Of a stretch of DNA of 64,000 nt, positions 34,425 through 42,968 are shown one piece after another. Position numbers and translations under genes: made by a program. Position 1 is the first letter of the stretch. Each line of letters starts with the position of its first letter. Under the pieces are notes generated by a model. The model saw only the letters and a program-made list of their open reading frames with translations, ran no database searches and was not told the origin of the DNA. The stretch comes from JANLVJ01 sp031363945 (lineage in GTDB: Bacteria; Bacteroidota; Bacteroidia; Sphingobacteriales; Sphingobacteriaceae), in contig JANLVJ010000028.1 in the NCBI GenBank assembly GCA_031363945.1, forward strand, positions 62,001-126,000. Reading direction: 5' to 3'.

Positions 34425-34449
34425 TATTAACTTACGAACTAAGTTAATA
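34425..34449. promoter_or_regulatory. Perfect 10-bp inverted repeat before the GH19 gene
   Basis: TATTAACTTA (34425-34434) and TAAGTTAATA (34440-34449) are exact complements around CGAAC. The repeat ends 4 bases before the chitinase ATG and has no T tract after it. It can act as an operator or as a hairpin hiding the start codon. Confidence 0.5.
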
Positions 34450-34453
34450 CTGC

Positions 34454-35305
34454 ATGAAAAGAGTTCTTCTGGTAATTCTAATTGCTTTTCCATTCTGCCT
34501 GATTTTGGGGTGTAATAAAATTTCAACAGAAGATAATCTTAAGCCCGTGCTTACTGCCAATCAATTTAATCTCTTTTTTCCCCACCGTAATAAGGTTTAT
34601 ACGTATAAGGGATTAAAAGAGGCAGCGGCTAAATTTCCATTATTTCTGGCTGAGGGTGATCTTAAAATCCGAAAAAATGAGCTCGCTGCGTTTCTGGCTG
34701 TTATTGCTCAGGAAACAACAGGGGGCTGGGCAGAAGCCCCAGGAGGCCCACTAAGCTGGGGTTTGGTGTTTGTTGAAGAGCAGGCTTGCATAACAGGTAA
34801 TTGTCCGGTATATAATAGTCCTGGTAGATCCGCCTATCTGCCAGTCACAGGAAAGAACTATTATGGGCGTGGGGCTTTACAAATCTCTTACCTGTATAAC
34901 TATGGTGAAGCAGGTAAAGATTTAGATTTGCCACTGGTAGAAAAGCCTGAATTGCTTAGTGAAGATCCAGTGGTAGTATTTGAATCTGCTATTTGGTTTT
35001 GGATGCGTAAACAAAATAATAAGCCTTCCTGTCATGAGGTTATCACTGGAGCGTGGCAGCCTTCAGCTGAAGATGCGGCACTTAACCGTAAGCCTGGTTT
35101 TGGAATGGTAATTAATATCGTTAATGGTGGTGTTGAATGCGGTACCGGACGTACTGCAGATGCTGCTTCAAAAGCCAGGGGACGGATAGATTTTTATAAA
35201 TACTTTACCTCAAAGTTGAAAATTGAACCTGATCTAGACTGTGATTGTGCGACAATGGGTTATTATATCATGAGTGAACAGGCACCTTTGCCTCCTAAAA
35301 AATAG
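34454..35305 (+). CDS. GH19 chitinase-like lipoprotein
   Basis: The 283-residue product has a lipoprotein signal with lipobox LILGC near residue 20, so it should be anchored to a membrane. The rest follows the GH19 fold: FNLFFPHRNKVYTYKGLKEA, the first catalytic Glu in FLAVIAQETTGGWAEA, a second likely acid in SWGLVFVEEQACI, NYYGRGALQISYLYNYGEAG, FESAIWFWMRKQNNKPSCHE and VINIVNGGVECG. Family members cleave chitin, and some act on related glycans. The substrate is unknown. It is separated from moxR by 163 bases containing a strong inverted repeat. Confidence 0.88.
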   Translation: MKRVLLVILIAFPFCLILGCNKISTEDNLKPVLTANQFNLFFPHRNKVYTYKGLKEAAAKFPLFLAEGDLKIRKNELAAFLAVIAQETTGGWAEAPGGPLSWGLVFVEEQACITGNCPVYNSPGRSAYLPVTGKNYYGRGALQISYLYNYGEAGKDLDLPLVEKPELLSEDPVVVFESAIWFWMRKQNNKPSCHEVITGAWQPSAEDAALNRKPGFGMVINIVNGGVECGTGRTADAASKARGRIDFYKYFTSKLKIEPDLDCDCATMGYYIMSEQAPLPPKK

Positions 35306-35474
35306 TTTTCACGGAATCTTAATCTTACCCATTTTAAGGGGGATAAACAGGTGTAAAAGGAATCAGGTAATTTCTGATTGGTTTCCAGATTCTGAATGAA
35401 TGCAGGATACTAGTTCTGTAATGCGATTTTGTTTGCTTAGGTTAGCATCCACGTATTTAAGAATCCATTATTTT

Positions 35475-36779
35475 ATGAACAACGTATTTTACCTGTTATT
35501 TCTGGGGTCAATTTCTTTTTCTGCCTTTGCCCAGCAGCCTGATTTAAGAGCAACAGTAAGTACGAAGGCCGATGCTATACAAAGTAAAGTTGTGGCCTGG
35601 AGACGTGATTTTCATGAGCACCCTGAACTCGGTAATAGTGAGGTTCGAACAGGAGAAATTATTGCCAGATATCTAAAATCATTGGGTATTGTTGTTACCG
35701 AGCATGTGGCTAAAACAGGTGTCGTTGGCGTTCTTAAGGGGGGCTTTCCTGGTCCTGTAGTTGCCCTGCGTGCAGATATGGATGGGTTACCAGTAGTAGA
35801 GCGTACACCTGTGCCTTTTGCCTCAAAGGTAAAGACGATGTATAATGGTCAGCAAGTTGGTGTCATGCATGCCTGTGGTCATGATTCTCATATGGCAATT
35901 CTGATGGGCGTGGCTGAAGTTTTATCGTCAATGAGAAAGGATATTCATGGTACAGTTAAATTTATATTTCAGCCGGCAGAAGAAGGAACTCCAGTTGGTG
36001 AAAAAGGTGGAGCTGAAGAAATGGTCAAACAAGGGGTACTTGAAAACCCTAAAGTTGATGTGATTTTTGGTCTACATATTAATTCTGCTGCAGAGGTGGG
36101 CACTATTTTATACCGTCCAGGTGGAACCATGGCTGCGAGTACTGATTTTCAAATGATTATTAAAGGTCGCTCTGCACATGGTGCATATCCATGGTCAAGT
36201 ATAGACCCAATTGTTGTGGCAGCTGAAATTGTCAATAATCTTCAGACAATTGTTAGCAGAAACCTTGATCTTACTGAAAACCCCGCGATTGTAACCGTAG
36301 GTTCTATTAAGGGGGGGAATCGCCCGAATATCATTCCTGAAACTGTTGAATTAACCGGTACTCTCAGGGCATTTTCTAAATCAGATATCAAGATGTTAAA
36401 CGAACGGGTAATTCAGATTGCTACCAAAACTGCTGAGGCACAAAATGCGACTGTCGAAATTAAATTACCCTATACAACCAGATATCCTGTCACATTTAAT
36501 GATCCGGCTTTGACAGCTCAAATGCTTCCAAGTCTTCAGAAGACTGCAGGCGCATCCAATGTTTTATTAAAGCCAGCAGTTACTGGTGCTGAAGATTTCA
36601 GCTTTTATCAAGAAAAGGTTCCGGGCATTTATTTTTTCCTTGGTGGCATGCCTAAAGGTGCGGATCCACTGAAAGCACCTTCACACCATACACCTGATTT
36701 TTATATTGATGAATCAGGTTTTGCACTCGGAGTTAAATCACTGTGTAATCTGACACTTGATTATATGGCTTCGAAATAA
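35475..36779 (+). CDS. M20-family amidohydrolase, secreted
   Basis: The 434-residue protein from the ATG at 35475 starts with a signal peptide (VFYLLFLGSISFSAFAQ); an upstream in-frame ATG at 35400 would hide it. The M20D fold is clear: WRRDFHEHPELGNSEVRT, ALRADMDGLPVVERT, the metal site MHACGHDSHMAILMG, the catalytic Glu in FQPAEEGTPVGEKGG, and the dimerisation domain with KGRSAHGAYPW. The family removes acyl or indole groups from amino acids. The substrate is unknown, and a periplasmic location is inferred. A partial copy of the gene end lies just downstream (36806-36852). Confidence 0.9.
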   Translation: MNNVFYLLFLGSISFSAFAQQPDLRATVSTKADAIQSKVVAWRRDFHEHPELGNSEVRTGEIIARYLKSLGIVVTEHVAKTGVVGVLKGGFPGPVVALRADMDGLPVVERTPVPFASKVKTMYNGQQVGVMHACGHDSHMAILMGVAEVLSSMRKDIHGTVKFIFQPAEEGTPVGEKGGAEEMVKQGVLENPKVDVIFGLHINSAAEVGTILYRPGGTMAASTDFQMIIKGRSAHGAYPWSSIDPIVVAAEIVNNLQTIVSRNLDLTENPAIVTVGSIKGGNRPNIIPETVELTGTLRAFSKSDIKMLNERVIQIATKTAEAQNATVEIKLPYTTRYPVTFNDPALTAQMLPSLQKTAGASNVLLKPAVTGAEDFSFYQEKVPGIYFFLGGMPKGADPLKAPSHHTPDFYIDESGFALGVKSLCNLTLDYMASK

Positions 36780-36852
36780 GAGTATTGTCAACTATTACAC
36801 ATGTGAAATCACTCTGTAATCTGACAATGATTATATGGCTTCGAAATAAGAG
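36735..36852. repeat. Imperfect tandem duplication of the amidohydrolase 3' end
   Basis: Bases 36735-36782 (last codons, stop and three bases) recur at 36806-36852 with one substitution and a small deletion. The shared tail ATTATATGGCTTCGAAATAA is identical. The 23 bases between the copies are unrelated. The second copy has no reading-frame role. Confidence 0.9.
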
Positions 36853-36920
36853 AAGTCTGAAGGAATATAAATAAGATACAAAAGCAGATTTTATGAACTT
36901 TAAGTTTGTGAAGTCCGCGT

Positions 36921-38981
36921 TTAGTATTTCCAGAGCTTCAATAAATCATTTTCGAACCTTGATGATGCCAAAAACTGATCTTCCAGACTTTTGCTGGCGG
37001 GTATCGGACTATCAAGACTAGCGCAGCGCAATATAGGTGCATCGAGACTGTCAAATGCGTGTTCAGCTAAGTAGGCAGCGATTTCTGCTCCCATGCCGCA
37101 AGTCAGGGTATCTTCATGCAAGATAATTACTTTACCTGTTTTGCGCACACTTTCTAGAACAAGCTCCTTGTCCCAGGGCATAAGACTTCGAAGGTCAATT
37201 AAATCAGACTTAATCTCAGGGTGTCTGCCAAGGCTGTCTAATGCCCAGTGAACGCCAAGTCCATAGGTAATTATGCTAACATCAGTTCCTTCCTGAAGTC
37301 GCATTCCGACGCCTATAGGCAGGGTATAATACTGATCTGGAACTTTACCTTTTAAACTGCGATACAGGAATTTATGTTCAAAAAATAGTACTGGATTTGG
37401 GTCTTCAATGGCTGCCGCAAGCAGGCCTTTGGCGTCGAAGGCAAATGCGGGGTAAACTACTTTTAATCCGGGGGTTTTTAGAAACCAGGCTTCATTTGTC
37501 TGAGAATGGAAAGGTCCTGCGGCTGTGCCAGCTCCACATGGCATGCGTATGACCACATCTGCTGACTGCCCCCAACGATAATGAGTTTTAGCCAGATTAT
37601 TAACAATCTGGTTGAAAGCCATGGTCACAAAATCAGAAAACTGCATTTCAATGACTGATTTACCTCCCTTTATGGCCAGACCAAGTCCGATGCCCACTAT
37701 TGCAGATTCACAAAGAGGTGTATTTCGAACCCTGGCTTTACCAAACTTTTCAAGTAATCCCTCAGTTACTTTAAAGGCACCACCATACTCAGCAATATCC
37801 TGCCCCATTAAAATTAGTTCAGGGTATCGCTCCATTGATTGGCCGAGACATTCGGTGATTGCATCGATGAAACGTTTATCAGGAAACTGGGCCTCAGGCG
37901 GTATAGACTTTAGGTGAGGTAGGTCAGGCATGGGTGCAGGAAATCTTCCTGGTTCGACAATTTTAGGCAATCCAAATTTTGCTACAGCTTCAAGGGGGGC
38001 ATACACATCATTCATCTCTTCAGTTGCTGTTGCAGTTGAAGCGGTACCTGAAAATGCAACTTCAATAGCTGTCTCTATTTCAATATGAATTTGCTGTTTT
38101 AAACCGGCTATGATTTGCTGATTCAAAATACCCTTACTGAGCAAATACTGCTCAAAACTAAGAACTGGGTCTTTTGCTGTCCACTGATCAAGTTGCTCCT
38201 GAGGTACGTATCTTGTGCCAGAGGCCTCTTCATGCCCTCGCATCCTGAAGGTCATACATTCAATGAGAACTGGTCGTGGATTCTCTCTGATTGAAGATGC
38301 CAGCATATTGAATGTATCAAAAACAGTAAGAATATTATTGCCATCTATCTGTATGGCTTCAATACCATATCCAAGTCCACGATCACTTAAACTGGCACAT
38401 TTATATTGTTCACTGATAGGGGTAGATAACCCGTATCCATTGTTTTCAATAACAAATATTACAGGCAAATTCCAAACAGCCGCTACATTTAAGGCTTCAT
38501 GAAAATCACCCTGGCTGGTTGAACCCTCACCACAAAAAACCAGGCAAACTTCATTTTTACCATTAATTAAACTGCCGAGTGCAATACCATCAGCTACAGC
38601 AAGCTGGGGGCCAAGATGCGAGATCATACCGACAATATGGTGTTCTTTATTACCAAAATGGAAAGACCTGTCACGACCTTTTGTATATCCTTCAGTATAA
38701 CCCTTGAATTGTGCAATCAACCTCTCTAGCGGAACCTGCCTGCTGGTAAAAATACCCAGGTTTCTATGCATGGGTAGTATATATTCATTTGAACGCATGG
38801 CAAGACAGGCGCCTACTGAAATAGCCTCCTGCCCAATACCGGAGAACCATTTTCCCAATTTCCCCTGTCTGAGTAGAATCAACATTTTTTCTTCAATGAG
38901 TCTAGGGCGAAGAAGATTTTCGTACAGTATAGTTAAAAGCTCATCAGGATATGGGAAATTGCTAGATGCGTAATCTATCAT
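36921..38981 (-). CDS. 2-oxoacid dehydrogenase E1, fused alpha and beta subunits
   Basis: This thiamine-diphosphate enzyme decarboxylates a 2-oxoacid (branched-chain type by similarity; pyruvate is not excluded) and passes the acyl group to an E2. The alpha part (~1-330) has GEGSTSQGDFHEALNVAAVW and VIENNGYGLSTP, the ThDP/Mg site. The beta part (~365-686) has MGQDIAEYGGAFKVTEGL, VIEMQFSDFVTMAFNQIVNN and GAGTAAGPFHSQTNEAWF. The two are usually separate genes; the 686-residue fusion is known in Bacteroidota. Its start overlaps the stop of the LutB-like gene by 4 bases. No E2 or E3 gene is in the window. Confidence 0.92.
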   Translation of the reverse strand: MIDYASSNFPYPDELLTILYENLLRPRLIEEKMLILLRQGKLGKWFSGIGQEAISVGACLAMRSNEYILPMHRNLGIFTSRQVPLERLIAQFKGYTEGYTKGRDRSFHFGNKEHHIVGMISHLGPQLAVADGIALGSLINGKNEVCLVFCGEGSTSQGDFHEALNVAAVWNLPVIFVIENNGYGLSTPISEQYKCASLSDRGLGYGIEAIQIDGNNILTVFDTFNMLASSIRENPRPVLIECMTFRMRGHEEASGTRYVPQEQLDQWTAKDPVLSFEQYLLSKGILNQQIIAGLKQQIHIEIETAIEVAFSGTASTATATEEMNDVYAPLEAVAKFGLPKIVEPGRFPAPMPDLPHLKSIPPEAQFPDKRFIDAITECLGQSMERYPELILMGQDIAEYGGAFKVTEGLLEKFGKARVRNTPLCESAIVGIGLGLAIKGGKSVIEMQFSDFVTMAFNQIVNNLAKTHYRWGQSADVVIRMPCGAGTAAGPFHSQTNEAWFLKTPGLKVVYPAFAFDAKGLLAAAIEDPNPVLFFEHKFLYRSLKGKVPDQYYTLPIGVGMRLQEGTDVSIITYGLGVHWALDSLGRHPEIKSDLIDLRSLMPWDKELVLESVRKTGKVIILHEDTLTCGMGAEIAAYLAEHAFDSLDAPILRCASLDSPIPASKSLEDQFLASSRFENDLLKLWKY

Positions 38982-40360
38982 GTATTTTTTTGTGACTTAA
39001 TATATTGTTCGCTGAATGATTGGGGCGCTACATCTGGTAAAACTCTTCTTTTAGCCCAGTCCAGTGAAAACAGTCTTTTTAAAACAAAATTCTTAAACGG
39101 GCCTTTCGTTAAATCAAGCAACTTTCTGCTAAGCATGAAGCGCTTGAAGAAAAACCACCCCCACATCTCAGGCCTTGAGGCAAGGTTTTTATCAATACTG
39201 TCGCGCCTGTTAACCAATAGCATTTTATGTATTTCGATCTTCACAGGGCATACTTCAGTACATGCCCCACATAAACTCGAAGCAAAACTTAGATGCTTAA
39301 AATCAGACATCTCACGCATATAGGGTGTGATGACGGAGCCTATCGGACCACTATACGTTGTTTCATAAGAATGACCACCGATGTTTTTATAAACAGGACA
39401 GGCATTAAGGCAGGCACCACAACGAATGCAGTAAAGACTTTCCCGTTGTTCTTTCTGGGCGAGCAAGTTCGTTCTGCCATTATCAAGAAGTATAACATAC
39501 ATCTCTTCAGGACCATCAATTTCTGTTTCTTGTTTGGGTCCGTTAATCAGACTGTTATAAACAGTGAGATTCTGACCAGTGCCATGGGAAGCCAGTAAAG
39601 GCCAGAAAAGGTCGAGATCAGCCATATTGGGCAGTATTTTTTCAATTCCAGCGATGGCGATATGAACTTTAGGAAAGCTCATAGAAAGGCGTGCATTACC
39701 TTCATTTTCAGTTACACAAATGCTCCCGGTATCAGCAATCAGGAAATTCGCCCCTGTAATACCAATATCGGCCTTAACAAACTTTTCACGCATAATTCCG
39801 CGGGCGACTTCGGTAATCTGTTCAGGGCTGGCATCAATCGGACTCCCAAATTTCTCATGAAATAATTTTGCAATCTCATCCTTACTCAGATGCATTGCGG
39901 GCGTTACAATATGGTAAGGCTTCTGCCCGAGCAATTGAACAATATATTCTCCAAGGTCAGTTTCTACAGATTCGATCTGATGGTGTATCAGGCTTTCATT
40001 TAACTGAATTTCTTCAGTGACCATAGACTTTGACTTCACGACCATTTTTGCCGAATGTTTTCTCAGAATATTGAGAATCTCATGGTTGGCCTCGGCAGCG
40101 TCATTAGCCCAGACTACTTTACCTCCCCGACGCGTGAAATTCTGCTCAAATTCAAGAAGGTACCTGTCCATATTTTCAATGGCTTTCCATTTTACGGTAT
40201 GTGCCCGGCGTTTCGAATTTTCGAGGTGATAGAATTTGGGTAATGCACCAGCAACAGCGTTGTTATACTTGCCAATATTATTATTAATAGTTTTTCTATG
40301 TTGCTGATCGAAAGCCTTGACTTCTATATCAGACTGAAACTGTTCTGCTTTGTTAGCCAT
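38978..40360 (-). CDS. lutB: LutB/LldF-type iron-sulfur protein
   Basis: The 460-residue protein has an N-terminal LUD domain (~60-300; EIQLNESLIHHQIESVETDL, GITGANFLIADTGSICVTEN) and a ferredoxin-like domain with two Cys clusters, CIRCGACLNACPVY and CGACTEVCPVKI, for two 4Fe-4S centres. It matches LutB, one of three proteins (LutABC) of NAD-independent L-lactate oxidation. LutA and LutC are not adjacent. It lies between nudK and the E1 fusion in a tight operon (45-base and -4-base spacing), which suggests a role in lactate or pyruvate-type carbon flow. Confidence 0.9.
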   Translation of the reverse strand: MANKAEQFQSDIEVKAFDQQHRKTINNNIGKYNNAVAGALPKFYHLENSKRRAHTVKWKAIENMDRYLLEFEQNFTRRGGKVVWANDAAEANHEILNILRKHSAKMVVKSKSMVTEEIQLNESLIHHQIESVETDLGEYIVQLLGQKPYHIVTPAMHLSKDEIAKLFHEKFGSPIDASPEQITEVARGIMREKFVKADIGITGANFLIADTGSICVTENEGNARLSMSFPKVHIAIAGIEKILPNMADLDLFWPLLASHGTGQNLTVYNSLINGPKQETEIDGPEEMYVILLDNGRTNLLAQKEQRESLYCIRCGACLNACPVYKNIGGHSYETTYSGPIGSVITPYMREMSDFKHLSFASSLCGACTEVCPVKIEIHKMLLVNRRDSIDKNLASRPEMWGWFFFKRFMLSRKLLDLTKGPFKNFVLKRLFSLDWAKRRVLPDVAPQSFSEQYIKSQKNT

Positions 40361-40405
40361 TTAATATTTAGAACAAATTCACTGTTGAATGCTGAAAATT
40401 TTTTC

Positions 40406-40996
40406 TCAGAGAGAAGGTGATCTAAAATAATGAATCTCAAGATACTGCAGTAGTATTAAGGTTTTGGCATCATAGATTTCACCATTCATCATGTTTACTC
40501 TCAGAGTTTCAAATAATAACTCACATATTTCAATATCTTCTCCCTCTTCTTTTAATCCTCCGCCTGCTGAGTGTTTATCTGTTTGCTGATATTCAGCAAT
40601 AAAAAGACTTATTTTTTCAGCACATGATCCTGGACTGACGAAGCATTCTGCAATTTTAACTGGCTTCAAGATTTTATATCCTGTTTCTTCCTGGGTTTCC
40701 CTGATAATAGCTTGATAATCAGATTCATTTTCAATTGTTCCTGCCGGCGCTTCAATAATTCGACCGTTTAAAATACCTGAAAGAAATACAGGCAGACGAA
40801 ATTGAAGAGTAAGGATGACCGTTTTTCTCTCCAGATTATAAAGCAATATTGCTACACTATTACTACGTTGATATATCTCTCTGGTACGGGTTTCCTGTGT
40901 GCCATCACTCTTATCAAGCAGAACATTATACTTATAGAGCGGAAACCTGAACTGAGCTAACAATTCTTTACCAGTAATAATTGCTTTGCTAACCAT
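40406..40996 (-). CDS. nudK: NudK-type Nudix hydrolase
   Basis: The 196-residue protein resembles the GDP-mannose/ADP-sugar pyrophosphatase NudK. It has REIYQRSNSVAILLYNLERK, QFRLPVFLSGILNGRIIEAP and a Nudix box, GTIENESDYQAIIRETQEET then GY, whose first gap is one residue shorter than the canonical G-x5-E. SPGSCAEKISLFIAEY and the AGGGLKEEGEDIEI loop also match NudK. It is the second ORF of a minus-strand unit that starts with a 31-codon ORF 5 bases upstream. Confidence 0.85.
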   Translation of the reverse strand: MVSKAIITGKELLAQFRFPLYKYNVLLDKSDGTQETRTREIYQRSNSVAILLYNLERKTVILTLQFRLPVFLSGILNGRIIEAPAGTIENESDYQAIIRETQEETGYKILKPVKIAECFVSPGSCAEKISLFIAEYQQTDKHSAGGGLKEEGEDIEICELLFETLRVNMMNGEIYDAKTLILLQYLEIHYFRSPSL

Positions 40997-41001
40997 TAAG
41001 T

Positions 41002-41097
41002 CTATCTTTTTGCCACAATATTGGCAAACATTAAAACATAGAATAAAGCCATTACAACCAGACCTGCAAGGTCAAAATAGAGTTCGAAACTTGACAT
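41002..41097 (-). CDS. Candidate 31-residue membrane microprotein
   Basis: A short ORF from ATG at 41097 ends 5 bases before the nudK start. The peptide begins MSSFELYFDLAGLVVMALFY and ends with VLMFANIVAKR: a short amphipathic start, one membrane-spanning segment of ~20 residues and a basic tail. Such composition and the tight spacing to nudK suggest a real small membrane protein that may couple translation. It is too short for family recognition and could be a chance frame in an AT-rich leader. Confidence 0.45.
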   Translation of the reverse strand: MSSFELYFDLAGLVVMALFYVLMFANIVAKR

Positions 41098-41110
41098 ATT
41101 TCAAAATTAG

Positions 41111-41144
41111 AAAAAAATAACATCCTGGAGCAAAGTTCTTGCTC
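41111..41144 (-). terminator. Weak terminator after the M28 peptidase gene
   Basis: On the minus strand GAGCAA and TTGCTC (41144-41128) form a 6-bp stem over five bases, followed after ten bases by seven T. The distance from the stem to the T run is longer than usual. Confidence 0.3.
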
Positions 41145-41189
41145 TGGCAATATAATTTTACAAAACTGTATAGCTTTTAAGTTTTTTTT

Positions 41190-42836
41190 TCACTTGAAGT
41201 CGTTTGTTCGATCTACCATTGGCCGTTTATCCCGGTTTGCCAGTTCCCATGCAGTGTAAAATACCAGCTGGGCTCTTTTCTGATAAATCCCAAAGTTTAT
41301 TTTTTCAATTGTATCACTTGACTGATGATAGTCAGCGTGAACCCCATTAAAGTAAAAAATGATGGGAATATTCAGTTTCGCAAAATTATAGTGATCTGAG
41401 CGGTAGTAAAATTGGTTTGGATCATTTGGATCATCATACCGATAATCGAGTTTAAGGTGTGAATACAGGTTGTTTGTTGACTCTGATATCTGTTGTAATG
41501 CTGAACTTAGCTTACCCGAACCAATGGTATACACATAGTCAGAATCCTGCATGTGTGCAGAATCAATACGTCCTATCATATCGATATTTAAGTCTGTAAT
41601 TGTTTTTGCTGGCGCAAATACAGGATGCTCACTATAGTACTGTGATCCTAACAGACCTTTTTCTTCACCTACATTTGCCAGAAATAAAATACTTCTTCTT
41701 GGTTTATGACCCTGTTTTGCAGCATCTGCAAATGCACCTGCAATTGAAAGCAGGGCACTGCTTCCAGAACCATCATCATCAGCACCATGGTAGATTTTCC
41801 CATACTGCAAGCCCAGATGATCATAATGTGCTGAAATTACCAGTACTTCTTCGGCCAGATCTGTACCTGGCAGAAAACCCAGTACATCGTTGGCTTCAAC
41901 CGGGCTCTCAGTATAATGTACCATGATATCTATTTTAACAGGTATACTTAAAATACCTCCTGTTTTTAGCTTTGCATCCATTTCAAGACCTGCAAGTGTT
42001 AATGCTTTGGCCATCGGTTGATTTCCAGAAAGCCTGACGCTGGGCTCAGCCGAAGATAGAAGTCTGTCAACAGCATGCCTGGATAATACAAAAAGTGCAT
42101 TTCTCAAAGTTGTTTCCTTTTCACCCTTGAAGTTTATGGTTTTGCTTGCATATCGTTTATTTACTTCATCGGCTGTAAAATTTTGTGTACCGGGAAAATC
42201 ATCAATTACCAATATAGACGCAGGCTGCTTGCTAAAAAGAAATGAGAGGCTTCTGTTATTTGCCCTTAACCAAGACCGAAAAGTTCGCTTTTGAAGATCA
42301 TTAGTTGTATTACCTGGCAAAACCAATATACTAAGGCCTGATAAATCAATTCCTTTAAGGGATAACTCAAGTAAATCAGTGCTTGCCTGTAAGGCCACAA
42401 TAAACAGTTTTGACTGTACAGTAGCCCCTCCTGAAGCTCTACCAGTAGGATAGTAGAACCAGTCGTGCTCATTTTTAACGGTACCTGCCATATTTAGTTC
42501 GGCCTTACCAAATCTTTTCTCAACTAAAGGAACGTTAAAGAAATAGGATCCTGCAACTGGTGCGGTTAAACCAAATAACCTGAAATTCCTGGCAATATAT
42601 CTCGAAGCCTTTTGTGCACCTGCTTTGCCTGTTTCCCTTCCTTCTAGTGAATCGGCAGTAAGCACTGTAAGCCGGTCGTATAAACTTTTTTGGGTGATAT
42701 GACTAGCAAACTTAACGGCCAGCTCATTTTTTCTGAGATTCTTTATAAGAGAATCTCCAGGTTTATGGGAAAATATACTCATTGCATTTGCCTGAAATGT
42801 GAAAGCAAGTGCAGAAATTATCAGTAAGGTTTTCAT
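41190..42836 (-). CDS. M28-family zinc peptidase, secreted
   Basis: The 548-residue protein begins with a signal peptide (LLIISALAFTFQANA). The C-terminal half is an M28 aminopeptidase domain with the metal ligands in order: His in SAHYDHLGLQYG, Asp in GADDDGSGSSALLSI, Glu-Glu in ANVGEEKGLLGSQYY and Asp in NIDMIG (DLNIDMIGRID). A PA-type insert precedes it (~130-230). Substrates are peptides or small N-blocked compounds, not known here. The gene is probably monocistronic: a hairpin lies before it (the tatC end) and a weak one after it. Confidence 0.9.
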   Translation of the reverse strand: MKTLLIISALAFTFQANAMSIFSHKPGDSLIKNLRKNELAVKFASHITQKSLYDRLTVLTADSLEGRETGKAGAQKASRYIARNFRLFGLTAPVAGSYFFNVPLVEKRFGKAELNMAGTVKNEHDWFYYPTGRASGGATVQSKLFIVALQASTDLLELSLKGIDLSGLSILVLPGNTTNDLQKRTFRSWLRANNRSLSFLFSKQPASILVIDDFPGTQNFTADEVNKRYASKTINFKGEKETTLRNALFVLSRHAVDRLLSSAEPSVRLSGNQPMAKALTLAGLEMDAKLKTGGILSIPVKIDIMVHYTESPVEANDVLGFLPGTDLAEEVLVISAHYDHLGLQYGKIYHGADDDGSGSSALLSIAGAFADAAKQGHKPRRSILFLANVGEEKGLLGSQYYSEHPVFAPAKTITDLNIDMIGRIDSAHMQDSDYVYTIGSGKLSSALQQISESTNNLYSHLKLDYRYDDPNDPNQFYYRSDHYNFAKLNIPIIFYFNGVHADYHQSSDTIEKINFGIYQKRAQLVFYTAWELANRDKRPMVDRTNDFK

Positions 42837-42895
42837 GAATACTATACTATATTTTAGTGATTGATAGCGTTACCAAGTATAAAAGGCCTGAACAT

Positions 42896-42943
42896 AAAAA
42901 CGGCATGATGTGCAAACTATTTTACAGTAAGTAGATCATGCCG
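42896..42943 (-). terminator. Terminator of the accC-tatC unit
   Basis: Perfect 9-bp arms (CGGCATGAT 42901-42909, ATCATGCCG 42935-42943) enclose 25 bases. On the minus strand, the direction of tatC, the stem is followed directly by five T. The loop is long for an intrinsic terminator, but the position, 26 bases past the tatC stop, fits. Confidence 0.6.
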
Positions 42944-42968
42944 CCTAAAGGCGAACCGTGTGGTTTTA

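Noticed and set aside
34296..34427. 43-codon plus-strand ORF just after moxR
   Set aside because: The peptide is not recognisable and not membrane-like; no DUF58 or VWA remnant can be read from it.
34287..34526. 79-codon minus-strand ORF across the start of the GH19 gene
   Set aside because: It overlaps the moxR end, the inverted repeat and the chitinase signal sequence, all better explained by the plus strand.
38704..40243. Several plus-strand ORFs opposite the E1 fusion and lutB genes
   Set aside because: They are antisense to strongly conserved proteins and have no family signatures of their own; long shadow frames are expected there.
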